A program made the translations under genes and the position numbers. This document shows, one piece after another, positions 16,949 through 26,100 of a stretch of DNA of 34,096 nucleotides. The notes below the pieces were generated by a model, which did no database searches, was not told where the DNA came from, and worked only from the letters and a program-made list of their open reading frames with translations. The stretch comes from Candidatus Roslinia caecavium (lineage in GTDB: Bacteria; Bacillota; Clostridia; Monoglobales; Monoglobaceae). How positions within the stretch are numbered: the first letter of the stretch is position 1; every line of letters starts with the position of its first letter. The stretch lies in NCBI GenBank assembly GCA_904419955.1, contig CAJFTO010000028.1, forward strand, positions 8,191-42,286, written 5' to 3'.

Positions 16949-18430
16949 ATGATGAAAAGAAAAATCGCCGTCAATATAGTCGTATTCTTAACCGCGTTAT
17001 CGGCTATATTGACTTTATTCACCAACGTATATGCCAAAGATAATGTCAGCGTATACGTAAACGACGCGAAAGTCGCGTTCGATACCGATCCGATCATTGA
17101 AAACAGCAGAACCTTGGTTCCGATGCGCGCCGTATTCGAAGCTTTGGGAGCGGACGTATCCTGGGATCAGGCAACATACACGGCGACCGCCGTTAAAGAC
17201 GACACGACTATAGTGATCGCGATAGGCAGCGATATAATGGAAGTAAACGACCGCGACGAGGCTCTCGACGTGCCGGCCGCGCTCGAGGACGACAGGACCC
17301 TAGTGCCTCTTAGAGCCGTCTCTCAGGCTTTAGGTTACGAGGTCATCTGGGACGACGCCCTGAAAACTGCGTTTATAGGCTCGCATAATTATTTGGACGA
17401 GCTTAACTCTAAAATTTCGAGCATGACGCTCGAAGAAAAGATATATCAGATGATGTTTACGACTCCCGAAGCGATAACCGGCTACAGCCGCGTCACAGCC
17501 GCGGGGGAAATAACGAAAACCGCTCTTGAAAAGTATCCGGTCGGCGGACTTATATACTTCAGTCAAAACATCGAGAGTGAATCACAGATAAAGACCATGC
17601 TTGCAAACACAAAAACATACTCTAAAACGCCTTTATTTTTAGGAGTCGACGAAGAGGGCGGCCGAGTCGCAAGACTCGGCAACGCAGGGATCGGATTTCC
17701 TCAGTTCCCGGCTATGAGTACGATAGGCGCGGCCGGCGACTTAAACGCAGCTTATGAGCTTGGAACAAACTTAGGCTCGTCGCTCAGGGATTACGGCTTT
17801 AATCTTGATTTTGCTCCGGACGCGGACGTTCTCGTCTCTTCTGACAACGCGATAGGCGATCGCTCATTCGGCTCGGATCCGACGTTGGTATCCAACATGG
17901 CGGTAAGCGTGGCAAACGGTCTTCAAGACAGCGGCGTCAGCGCGACGGTAAAGCATTTTCCAGGCCATGGCGGGACTTCCGGCGATACGCACGACGGGTT
18001 CGTCATGACAAGCAGAAATTACGACGAGATGTCTCTGATGGAATTTAAGCCGTTCGAAGCGGCGGCGGAAAACGGCGTCGATTTTACCATGGTAGCCCAC
18101 GTAGCCGCGCCGGCTATCACAGGCTCGGATCTGCCAAGTACGATGTCCGGCAGAATGGTTGGTATCTTAAGGTACGACTTAGGCTTCAACGGAGTTATTA
18201 TAACGGACGCTCTTAACATGGGAGCGATCGCCAATAATTATACGACCAGCGCCGCCTGCGTTTCCGCGGTTCAAGCCGGAGTGGATATGCTTTTGATGCC
18301 GGTCTCTCTCGACGAAGCATACTCTTCTATCGCTAACGCGGTATCCGACGGAACGATCTCAGAGGATAGAATAGACCAAAGCATTAAACGTATATTAAAC
18401 GCAAAAATGCGCAGAGGACTATTTGGTTGA
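16949..18430 (+). CDS. Secreted stalk-domain / glycoside hydrolase family 3 protein (beta-N-acetylhexosaminidase, NagZ-like)
   Basis: 493 residues. Signal peptide (MMKRKIAVNIVVFLTAL... to about residue 30), then a stalk module (~35-145) in two halves with ENSRTLVPMRAVFEAL and DDRTLVPLRAVSQAL, then a GH3 N-terminal TIM barrel. The barrel shows LGVDEEGGRVARL, KHFPGHGGTSGDTHDG (about residue 335; the His on this loop is the acid/base partner in NagZ-type enzymes) and GVIITDALNMGAI with the nucleophile Asp near 419. It lacks the second GH3 domain, as NagZ does. Likely removes terminal N-acetylglucosamine from muropeptides or other wall glycans outside the cell. Start: ATGs at 16937 and 16949 are in frame, but GGAG at 16939-16942 lies six bases before 16949. 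The gene is monocistronic, with its own promoter and terminator. Confidence 0.92.
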   Translation: MMKRKIAVNIVVFLTALSAILTLFTNVYAKDNVSVYVNDAKVAFDTDPIIENSRTLVPMRAVFEALGADVSWDQATYTATAVKDDTTIVIAIGSDIMEVNDRDEALDVPAALEDDRTLVPLRAVSQALGYEVIWDDALKTAFIGSHNYLDELNSKISSMTLEEKIYQMMFTTPEAITGYSRVTAAGEITKTALEKYPVGGLIYFSQNIESESQIKTMLANTKTYSKTPLFLGVDEEGGRVARLGNAGIGFPQFPAMSTIGAAGDLNAAYELGTNLGSSLRDYGFNLDFAPDADVLVSSDNAIGDRSFGSDPTLVSNMAVSVANGLQDSGVSATVKHFPGHGGTSGDTHDGFVMTSRNYDEMSLMEFKPFEAAAENGVDFTMVAHVAAPAITGSDLPSTMSGRMVGILRYDLGFNGVIITDALNMGAIANNYTTSAACVSAVQAGVDMLLMPVSLDEAYSSIANAVSDGTISEDRIDQSIKRILNAKMRRGLFG

Positions 18431-18456
18431 TAAAATATCTGTAATCATTATATATT

Positions 18457-18480
18457 TCCGCCTTGAAAAAGGCGGATTTA
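18457..18480 (+). terminator. Rho-independent terminator of the GH3 gene
   Basis: TCCGCCTT / AAGGCGGA, 8 bp with a 4-base GAAA loop, followed by TTTATTAT; 26 bases past the stop. Confidence 0.85.
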
Positions 18481-18537
18481 TTATATTCGCAGTTTTTAGC
18501 GAGCTTATTAAAACAGCAAAAATACGAATATACGACT

Positions 18538-18566
18538 TTGACAAAAATTGATGATTATGATATAAT
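18538..18566 (+). promoter_or_regulatory. Perfect-consensus sigma-A promoter of the topoisomerase pair
   Basis: TTGACA (18538-18543), 17-base spacer, TATAAT (18561-18566). All twelve box positions match. The leader to the ATG at 18647 is about 75 bases. Confidence 0.85.
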
Positions 18567-18646
18567 TTTATAATGTACTTAATTTGAACAGCTTAAAAAT
18601 TTTGCTGTTACAATAACGATCTTATATATTTATTCGGAGGTAACGA

Positions 18647-20623
18647 ATGAGCAAAGAATACGGAAACGAAAGTATTTCCGCGCTCAAAGGCGCGGACAGG
18701 GTCAGAAAACGCCCCGAGGTAATATTTGGTTCAAAGGGCATAGAGGGCTGCGAACACTCTATGTTTGAAATACTTTCTAACTCGATCGACGAAGCGAGAG
18801 AGGGATTCGGTTCTAAGATATACGTGACGAGATATCGCGATCATTCTATCGAGGTAGAGGATTTTGGACGCGGTATTCCTGTTGAATATAACGAAAAAGA
18901 AGGCAGATACAACTGGGAACTCGTATTCTGCGAGCTTTACGCAGGCGGAAAATACAAGAATAACAGCGGCGGCAACTATGAATTCAGCCTTGGATTGAAC
19001 GGACTCGGCGCCTGCGCCACTCAGTACAGCTCTGAATATATGGACGTCCTCATCCTAAGAGACGGTTACAAATTCGAGCTCCATTTTGAAAAAGGCGAAA
19101 ACATAGGCGGCTTAAAGAAGACGAAGTACCGGCACAGGCACACCGGCAGTAAAATTCGATGGAAACCGGACCTCGAGGTATTCACCGAAATAGATATTCC
19201 GCTTGATCACTATAAGAGCGTTCTTAAAAGACAAGCCGTAGTAAATCCGGGAATTGAGTTCATACTTAAAAACGAGCTTGAAAACGGCGAATTTGAAGAG
19301 TTTAATTATTACTACGAAAACGGCATAGCCGACTATGTAAAAGAATTATCGGACGGGAAGGAGCTCACCCCGGTTCAGTATATCGAAGCCGAGCGCGTCG
19401 GACGCGACCGCGACGATTTGGAAGATTACAAAGTAAAAATGAGCTTCGCATTTTGTTTTAACAATATTAACAACGTAATCGAATATTATCACAATTCAAG
19501 CTTTTTGGAATACGGAGGCTCGCCTGACAAGGCGGTCAGAAACGCGTTTGTATACGCAATAGATCAATACTTAAAGCAGAATAACAAATACAATAAGAAC
19601 GAATCAAAGGTACAATTCGCCGATATTCAGGATAGTTTGATACTTGTCGGCAGTTCTCTGTCAACCGTTACAAGCTATGAGAATCAAACAAAAAAAGCGA
19701 TAACCAATAAGTTCATTCAGGACGCGATGACCGAGTTTTTAAGAGCGCAGCTCGGGATATATTTTATCGAGAACAAAATGGACGCGGAAAAGATATGCGA
19801 CCAGGTCCTCGTCAATAAACGCAGCAGAGAAACGGCCGAGCGCACCAGAATCAATGCGAAGAAAAAGCTGGGCGGAAATCTCGACGTGACGAACAGAGTC
19901 AAGAAGTTCGTGGACTGCCGTAGTAAGGACGTTAGCAAGCGCGAGGTGTATATAGTCGAGGGCGACTCGGCGCTCGGCGCTTGTAAGCTGGGTCGCGACA
20001 GCGAGTTTCAGGCCATTATTCCATTAAGGGGAAAGATACTGAATTGTCTTAAAGCGGAATATGATAAGATCTTTAAGAGCGAGGTCATCGTCGATCTTTT
20101 AAAGGTTTTGGGCTGCGGCATAGAGATAAAATCCAAACACAACAAAGACCTGAGTTCTTTCGACCTTAATAATCTCAGATGGAACAAGGTGATAATATGC
20201 ACAGACGCCGACGTGGACGGCTTCCAGATAAGGACGCTCGTGCTGACTATGATCTACAGGCTGATGCCCACCCTCATCGACAAAGGTTACGTATATATAG
20301 CCGAGTCCCCGTTATATGAGATAAACACTAAAAACAAGACCTATTTCGCATTCAACGAAAATGAAAAAACTCAGATACTAAACCGGCTTGAGGGCAAAAA
20401 ATACACGATCCAGCGCAGCAAAGGTCTGGGCGAGAATCAGCCGGACATGATGTGGGAGACGACGATGAATCCCGAGACGAGACGACTTATACGCGTTATG
20501 CCCGACGACGTTACTAAAACGCAGGAAATGTTCGACCTGCTTTTAGGAGACAACTTAAGCGGCAGGAAGGAACACATAGCGAGCGAAGGCTATAAGTTCC
20601 TTGATATGACGGACGTATCATAA
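18647..20623 (+). CDS. Divergent type II DNA topoisomerase subunit B (GyrB/ParE-like)
   Basis: 658 residues, ParE-like length. The GHKL ATPase domain has EILSNSIDEA (about residue 42), VEDFGRGIPVEY and GLNGLGACATQ; transducer-domain QTK appears as NQTKKAITNK. The TOPRIM domain has EGDSALGACKLGRDSEFQAIIPLRGKILN-type sequence near residue 437 and DADVDGFQIRTL near 518, then QRSKGLGEN. Compared with canonical GyrB/ParE (EGDSAGGSAKQGRDR, DADVDGxHIRTLL, QRYKGLGEM) several near-invariant residues differ, although the metal-binding E and DxD remain. ATG with GGAGG six bases upstream. It supplies the ATP-driven gate for the A subunit immediately downstream. Likely a second type II enzyme beside the gyrase expected elsewhere; gyrase versus topo IV activity cannot be stated. 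Confidence 0.9.
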   Translation: MSKEYGNESISALKGADRVRKRPEVIFGSKGIEGCEHSMFEILSNSIDEAREGFGSKIYVTRYRDHSIEVEDFGRGIPVEYNEKEGRYNWELVFCELYAGGKYKNNSGGNYEFSLGLNGLGACATQYSSEYMDVLILRDGYKFELHFEKGENIGGLKKTKYRHRHTGSKIRWKPDLEVFTEIDIPLDHYKSVLKRQAVVNPGIEFILKNELENGEFEEFNYYYENGIADYVKELSDGKELTPVQYIEAERVGRDRDDLEDYKVKMSFAFCFNNINNVIEYYHNSSFLEYGGSPDKAVRNAFVYAIDQYLKQNNKYNKNESKVQFADIQDSLILVGSSLSTVTSYENQTKKAITNKFIQDAMTEFLRAQLGIYFIENKMDAEKICDQVLVNKRSRETAERTRINAKKKLGGNLDVTNRVKKFVDCRSKDVSKREVYIVEGDSALGACKLGRDSEFQAIIPLRGKILNCLKAEYDKIFKSEVIVDLLKVLGCGIEIKSKHNKDLSSFDLNNLRWNKVIICTDADVDGFQIRTLVLTMIYRLMPTLIDKGYVYIAESPLYEINTKNKTYFAFNENEKTQILNRLEGKKYTIQRSKGLGENQPDMMWETTMNPETRRLIRVMPDDVTKTQEMFDLLLGDNLSGRKEHIASEGYKFLDMTDVS

Positions 20624-20665
20624 TTTATGGTCGTCAAATAAAGTTAAACGGAGTAATAGATAAAT

Positions 20666-22855
20666 ATGAAAAAACCAATAATAGAACAACAGCAGATCAC
20701 GGATACTCTTGAGCAAAATTATATGCCGTATGCGATGAGCGTTATAATCTCCAGAGCTATCCCCGAGATCGACGGTTTTAAACCGTCGCACAGAAAGCTG
20801 CTATACACCATGTATAAAATGGGGCTTTTGACCGGAGCGAGAACCAAATCGGCGAACGTGGTTGGTCAGACGATGCGACTTAATCCACACGGCGACGCCG
20901 CAATATATGAGACTATGGTCAGGCTCACAGAAGGAAACGGGGCTCTTTTGCTGCCGTTAGTCGATTCCAAAGGCAATTTCGGACGGCAGTATTCCCGCGA
21001 TATGGCTTACGCAGCCTCAAGATACACCGAGGTCAAGCTCGCCAAAGTATGTTCGGAGATATTCAAGGACATGGACAAAAACACTATCGATTTTGTCGAT
21101 AACTACGACGGAAGCGCTAAAGAGCCAACGCTTCTGCCGACCACGTTCCCCAACATACTCGCCAATCCCAACCAAGGTATAGCCGTAGGTATGGCGTCTA
21201 ACATATGCAGTTTTAATTTAATAGAGCTGTGCGACGCGACGATAGCTCTGATGCACGACCCGGAAACCGATATAACCGATATTTTAAAGGCGCCGGACTT
21301 TCCTACCGGCGGCGAACTTATCTACAACCGCGATACAATGCGTGAGATTTATAAAACCGGCCGCGGTTCGTTTAAAGTCAGGGCAAAATACGAATATGAT
21401 AAGAAAAACAACTGTATAGAAATTAATGAGATACCTTACACCACCACAGTCGAAGTCATAATAGAAAAGATCGTCGATCTTATAAAAAACGGAAAGATAA
21501 AAGAAATATCGGACATACGCGACGAAACCGACTTAAAAGGTATGAAGCTGACTATAGACTTAAAGCGCGGAACGGATCCCGAAATGCTTATGGCTAAGCT
21601 ATTTAAGATGACCTCTCTCTGCGACAGCTTCGGTTGTAATTTTAACGTGCTGATCGAAGGCTCTCCCATGGTTCTTGGCGTAAACGACATAATATCCGAA
21701 TGGCTCAGATTCAGAACGTCCTGTATCAAACGTTCGCTCTCCTATGATATTGAAAAAAAGAGCGACAAACTACATCTGCTCGAAGGACTCGAACTGATAC
21801 TCTTGGACATAGACAAGGCGATAAAGATCGTTCGCGAGACCGAAGACGACTCTATGGTAGTTCCTAACCTTATGAGCGGCTTTGGCATAACCGAACTTCA
21901 AGCCGAGTATGTAGCCGAGATCAAGCTCAGAAACCTCAATAAGGATTATATACTTAAGCGCACCGCCGAAATAGAGACTCTGAAAAATGAGATAGAGCAG
22001 CTTAAATCAACTCTTGCAAGCAAAGCTAAGATTAACAAGCTGATCGAAAAACAGTTAAAAGAAGTCGCTAAAAAATACGGTTCTGAAAGAAGAACTTCTA
22101 TAGTCGCAGAAGAAAGCATAGAGGTTCCGACAGAGGAAACGTTTATCGAAGATTACGCCGTAAAGCTGTTTAGAACAAAGCACGGCTATGTTAAAAAAAT
22201 CTCTCTCGTCTCTTTGCGTTCGAGCGGCGAGCAGAAGCTCAAAGAGGACGACGCCATTATTCAGGAATGCGAGGCGAACAACTCGAGCGAGGTTCTCTTC
22301 TTCGCCAAAAACGGAGACGTATTTAAGATGAAGGCTTATGAGATCCCCGACAGCAAAGCGAGCCTGCTCGGCGAATATATTCAAAATCTTGTCGGAACGA
22401 CCGATAAAGAAGAGATCGTAGGAATGGCCGCGACCGACGATTTCAGCGGCGATCTCCTCTTCTGTTTTGAAAACGGTAAGGTCGCTAAAGTTCCTCTCAG
22501 CGCATATATGACCAAGTCAAACAGGAAAAAGCTCTCCGGCGGATTTTCTGTAAAGTCTCCTCTGGTCAGGATGTTTGTTCTCGGAGACGAAAATGTAGAC
22601 CTGATACTGAGGGGAGATAACGGCAGGGCCTTACTCTTTAACACCGATAAGATACCTCTTAAAACCACTAGGACGACGCAGGGCGTAAACGCGCTTACGA
22701 GTAAGAAAGACAGTAAGCTAAGTTCGGTCGAAACGCTTGAAGAAACGGATATTAAGAATTTAAAGAGATTTAAAACAAAAAATATTCCAGCGGTCGGAGC
22801 TATAGTCCGTCCCGAAGATCTGGGTATAGAACAAATAGGTATTGATTTAGATTAA
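20666..22855 (+). CDS. Divergent type II DNA topoisomerase subunit A (GyrA/ParC-like)
   Basis: 729 residues. The breakage-reunion domain has YAMSVIISRAIPEIDGFKPS, GARTKSANVVGQTMRLNPHG and the catalytic tyrosine in AASRYTEVKL at about residue 119 (AAMRYTEARL in canonical enzymes). Residues ~395-470 are a long coiled-coil-like segment. The C-terminal ~220 residues form a shortened beta-pinwheel with blades such as VLFFAKNGDVFKMKAYEIP and LLFCFENGKVAKVPLSAY; I count fewer than six and no GyrA box (QRRGGKG), so wrapping and supercoiling are unlikely and a ParC-like decatenase is more probable. It starts 42 bases after the B subunit; GGAG sits 12 bases before the ATG, a long spacing. The pair is one operon ended by a terminator. 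Confidence 0.9.
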   Translation: MKKPIIEQQQITDTLEQNYMPYAMSVIISRAIPEIDGFKPSHRKLLYTMYKMGLLTGARTKSANVVGQTMRLNPHGDAAIYETMVRLTEGNGALLLPLVDSKGNFGRQYSRDMAYAASRYTEVKLAKVCSEIFKDMDKNTIDFVDNYDGSAKEPTLLPTTFPNILANPNQGIAVGMASNICSFNLIELCDATIALMHDPETDITDILKAPDFPTGGELIYNRDTMREIYKTGRGSFKVRAKYEYDKKNNCIEINEIPYTTTVEVIIEKIVDLIKNGKIKEISDIRDETDLKGMKLTIDLKRGTDPEMLMAKLFKMTSLCDSFGCNFNVLIEGSPMVLGVNDIISEWLRFRTSCIKRSLSYDIEKKSDKLHLLEGLELILLDIDKAIKIVRETEDDSMVVPNLMSGFGITELQAEYVAEIKLRNLNKDYILKRTAEIETLKNEIEQLKSTLASKAKINKLIEKQLKEVAKKYGSERRTSIVAEESIEVPTEETFIEDYAVKLFRTKHGYVKKISLVSLRSSGEQKLKEDDAIIQECEANNSSEVLFFAKNGDVFKMKAYEIPDSKASLLGEYIQNLVGTTDKEEIVGMAATDDFSGDLLFCFENGKVAKVPLSAYMTKSNRKKLSGGFSVKSPLVRMFVLGDENVDLILRGDNGRALLFNTDKIPLKTTRTTQGVNALTSKKDSKLSSVETLEETDIKNLKRFKTKNIPAVGAIVRPEDLGIEQIGIDLD

Positions 22856-22883
22856 TTTTAAAGTAAATATTATTATTTATTTG

Positions 22884-22910
22884 AACCGTCGTTTTTCGGC
22901 GGTTTTTATT
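22884..22910 (+). terminator. Rho-independent terminator of the topoisomerase pair
   Basis: AACCGTCG / CGGCGGTT, 8 pairs with one G-U, TTTTT loop, followed by TTTATTTA; 29 bases after the stop. Confidence 0.82.
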
Positions 22911-22971
22911 TATTGAGCGCACACTGGACTCTTACTCGAGTATATAGGCTAACTTCCAACGAACTTTGTAC

Positions 22972-23025
22972 GCCCGGCGTCTAAGTTCTGTATAGGGCGA
23001 TTCAGCTTATACTTAGGCGTCGGGC
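22972..23025 (+). other. Long structured intergenic hairpin, function unknown
   Basis: GCCCGGCGTCTAAG (22972-22985) pairs with CTTAGGCGTCGGGC (23012-23025) over 14 positions, two as G-U, leaving a 26-base loop. The G-U pairs work only in plus-strand RNA. It lies between the convergent topoisomerase and SLH genes, beyond one terminator and before the other, with no ORF inside. It could be a small RNA, a remnant repetitive palindrome, or chance. Confidence 0.4.
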
Positions 23026-23083
23026 TCAACGCGCTATAAAAGATAAACGACGATTTAAATTCGCTCTATGATCGCGTGCAGAG

Positions 23084-23115
23084 TAATAAAAGGAGATACG
23101 CCGCAGCGTATCTCC
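23084..23115 (-). terminator. Rho-independent terminator of the SLH protein gene
   Basis: Perfect 10-bp stem GGAGATACGC / GCGTATCTCC with a 4-base loop, followed by TTTTATTA on the minus strand; 12 bases past the stop. Confidence 0.9.
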
Positions 23116-23126
23116 AGTCTAAATAA

Positions 23127-26100
23127 TTATTTCCAGTTTTCCCATTCTATCTCAACGTCATTGTCGTCAAGATAATAATCATGAGTGATCGTCGCTTCAA
23201 GCACAATTACATAATACCACTTATCGCTCTCGAGATCGTTATACGGATTGAAGTTCAGCGACTTGACATATTCCTCCGAAGGATTCCTTCCGAGAATCTT
23301 ATTCACAACAGTCATTACTTCGGCTCTTGTAATGTCGTTCTCAGCGCGGAATGTTCCGTCTTCGTAGCCCTCGACGAGCTCCGCCTCGCAAAGCGCAAGG
23401 ATTTCGTCATACGCCCAATGATCCATGTTAAGATCGGAGAATATATTGGTTGCATCCGTCTCAGTCAAGCCGACAAATCTGTATATCAAAGCTGCAAACT
23501 CGGCGCGTGTCAAATTCTGCTCCGGTTTGAACTCTCCGTCAGGATAGCCGTAAATAACGCCTTGATCCGCCATATATTCTATCTCGGTAACGGACCAACG
23601 ATCAGACGAAACATCCGGGAATACGTCGCCTCTCGATGCAAACGGTTCTTCATAATTCTTATTCTTTATACGATAGAGAATAGCCGCCATCTCTTCGCGG
23701 GTTATCGCGCCGTCCGGCTGTACGCTGCCGTCGGGATATCCGTTGATATAGCCGATATGCGTAGGATGTTCGTTGCCGAAAATATCTACAGTATACCTTC
23801 TTGTGTTATCCTCGGTCGTATCTCCGCCGGAGCTTCCTCCGCTACTACCGCCGCCGAAACCGCCTGCGCCTCCTCCGCCGCCTACATATTCAACGGTGGG
23901 CACCGTATATCTATATTCGCCTACCCTGCCGTAAACTCCGTTTAGACAACCGGCTTGATTATCGTTCATGCACTCTAAGCACTCGCCGCAAGCGCTAAAG
24001 TATACCGCCTTAACCGTCGCAGACTCATTCAGCGTAAGTTGTTCTCCTGCATACGCAAATCTGCCGGTATTCTGCGGATCCGAAGGATCGCTTCCGTCCA
24101 ACGTATAATACAGAATGATATTCTCATCGTCCGGGTAATCGTTTATGATGGTATACGAAGTACCTCGGCTAAACTCGGTATCGCCCGCCCCCTCCAGCGA
24201 GGTAACCGGAACCTTAAGGTGTATAAAGTCGATATAGAACACGCTGTCGCTGTTAGGTATTCTTCCATTTTCATCTACGAGCCATGCCGTAATTGTTATA
24301 TCATCCATAGCGGTACTCGGCATTATCGGACTGGCGTTGTCGTATACAAGTTCGCCAGTCGTCGCAGTAGTCCCGTCGGTTCTTGTGTATGTATAGTAGT
24401 AGTGTATCTCCGCGTTATTATTTTGAGAAACAAGTTTTATGCCCTCGGCGTAATCCCCTGTTCCCAATACATCCGCGCTTATCCTATCTACATCATACGG
24501 ATAGCCTATATATACAGATCCGGACGACGAAGCCGCGCCTTCTATTATATAATAGTTTATAGTATTCGGACTGACTCTTCCGGTATCCTCGTTCAATACA
24601 TACGCCTTAAACGACATCGTATGATCGATCTCTCTTTCCTGCCCGGTATAACGGTAATCCATTGTATCGCCGTTTGCGCGGTACATGATCGTATAGTTCT
24701 TATCTGTCGGCGCTCGACCATCCAGCTCAATTCTTGTCGTAGGTACGGGCGTGTCGGAATATCTTCCCGACGGAAGCGTGATCACCGGCGCGAGCGGTAT
24801 GAAGTTATATACATAACTTACCGTTTCGCTGTATGTCCCGTCTTTTGTTGAACGAATCTGCAGGATAGCGTCGTCCTTCAGAGCGATCTCTCCGCCGTCG
24901 TAAACTACCCATTCGCCGCTGTTGTCAAACATATACTCTATTTGATCGCCAGAATTGAGCGAATATAATTTGATCAGCAGCAAATTATTATTTCCGTCTA
25001 TATTTATTTCATCATATGTTCCGGTATCCTTATCCGCATACGGCGCGCACAAAGCGCTCGGGTCGTCGCTAAGCTGATATACGTAATTATTGGGATCGCT
25101 TGATATTCCGTCAAGCTCCGCCCAAATCTCAAGCTGAGCCGGAGACGATATCGTCCCTCTATTCTCGGATCCAAGCAATTCTGTACACTCCGCGTCTTTA
25201 TATGCGTTTCCGGCGTCGGTATCAATATAGAAAACTCCGTCGTCGCATATAAACTCATTTTCAAATCCATTTATGGTGTAATGTACCGTACTTCCCGTAA
25301 CGGCTTCCACCGGCACGACTGGAAGCTTATCGCCGCTTATTTCTGAACTCGGCGCCGCCTTTGGCGCTTCCGGGGTTATAACGTACTCAAATATTGCGAC
25401 GTCGCTCTTGATTCCGAATTCATTCACAGCCACCGCTTTGATCGTCGTTTTTCCTTTAAGCTCTATAGACTCTCCGTCATATTTAAACGTTCCTTCCGTA
25501 TTCGGCTGCGGATCCGGGAAGAATTCGTCGCCGTAACCTATAGTATAATATATCTCCGTACCGCTCGGTATTGGTATAAACTGCGTCGAATAACCGACCT
25601 CGTCGCCTATTTCTCTCTCGTATCGTCCCGGCAGCAGAGTCGTAAGCGGTCTTGCCGGTCTTACAGTCACTATATCGTAAGAATGAGTAACAACGTCCGA
25701 ATACGCCATGCCGTCCTTCCTGACCACAGCGGATATTACCGTGTAATCAGTTATTGTGATGGTCGCCGCGTCCGAAGCGTCGTCGGCCTTGATCGCCGTA
25801 GAACTCGTTATCGGATCGGAGCCGTCGGTGGTATAGAACAACTCGAATCTCTCAGTCGTGTCGTTGGCGCTCTCAGGGCAGTAGATCGTTATACTGTCTG
25901 CGTTTGTAAACTGCGTACTCTCAGGCGCGAAAGCGGGCGGGAGCGGTTTTATTCTATATGTAAAAGTATATTCTTCTCCCTCAACGCCGTTTTCATCGAC
26001 CGCTTTAGCAATTATATCGGTATCGGCGTCTATAACAAGCGTCCCTTCATAGTCGAGCCATGTGTTTCCGCCGTCAATACTGTATAATATCTTATTGCCG

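Noticed and set aside
24039-24851. 270-codon plus-strand frame (and a 254-codon one at 23181-23945)
   Set aside because: Both lie antisense to the SLH protein gene, have no ribosome site and give basic, Arg/Ile/Tyr-rich translations typical of reverse reading.
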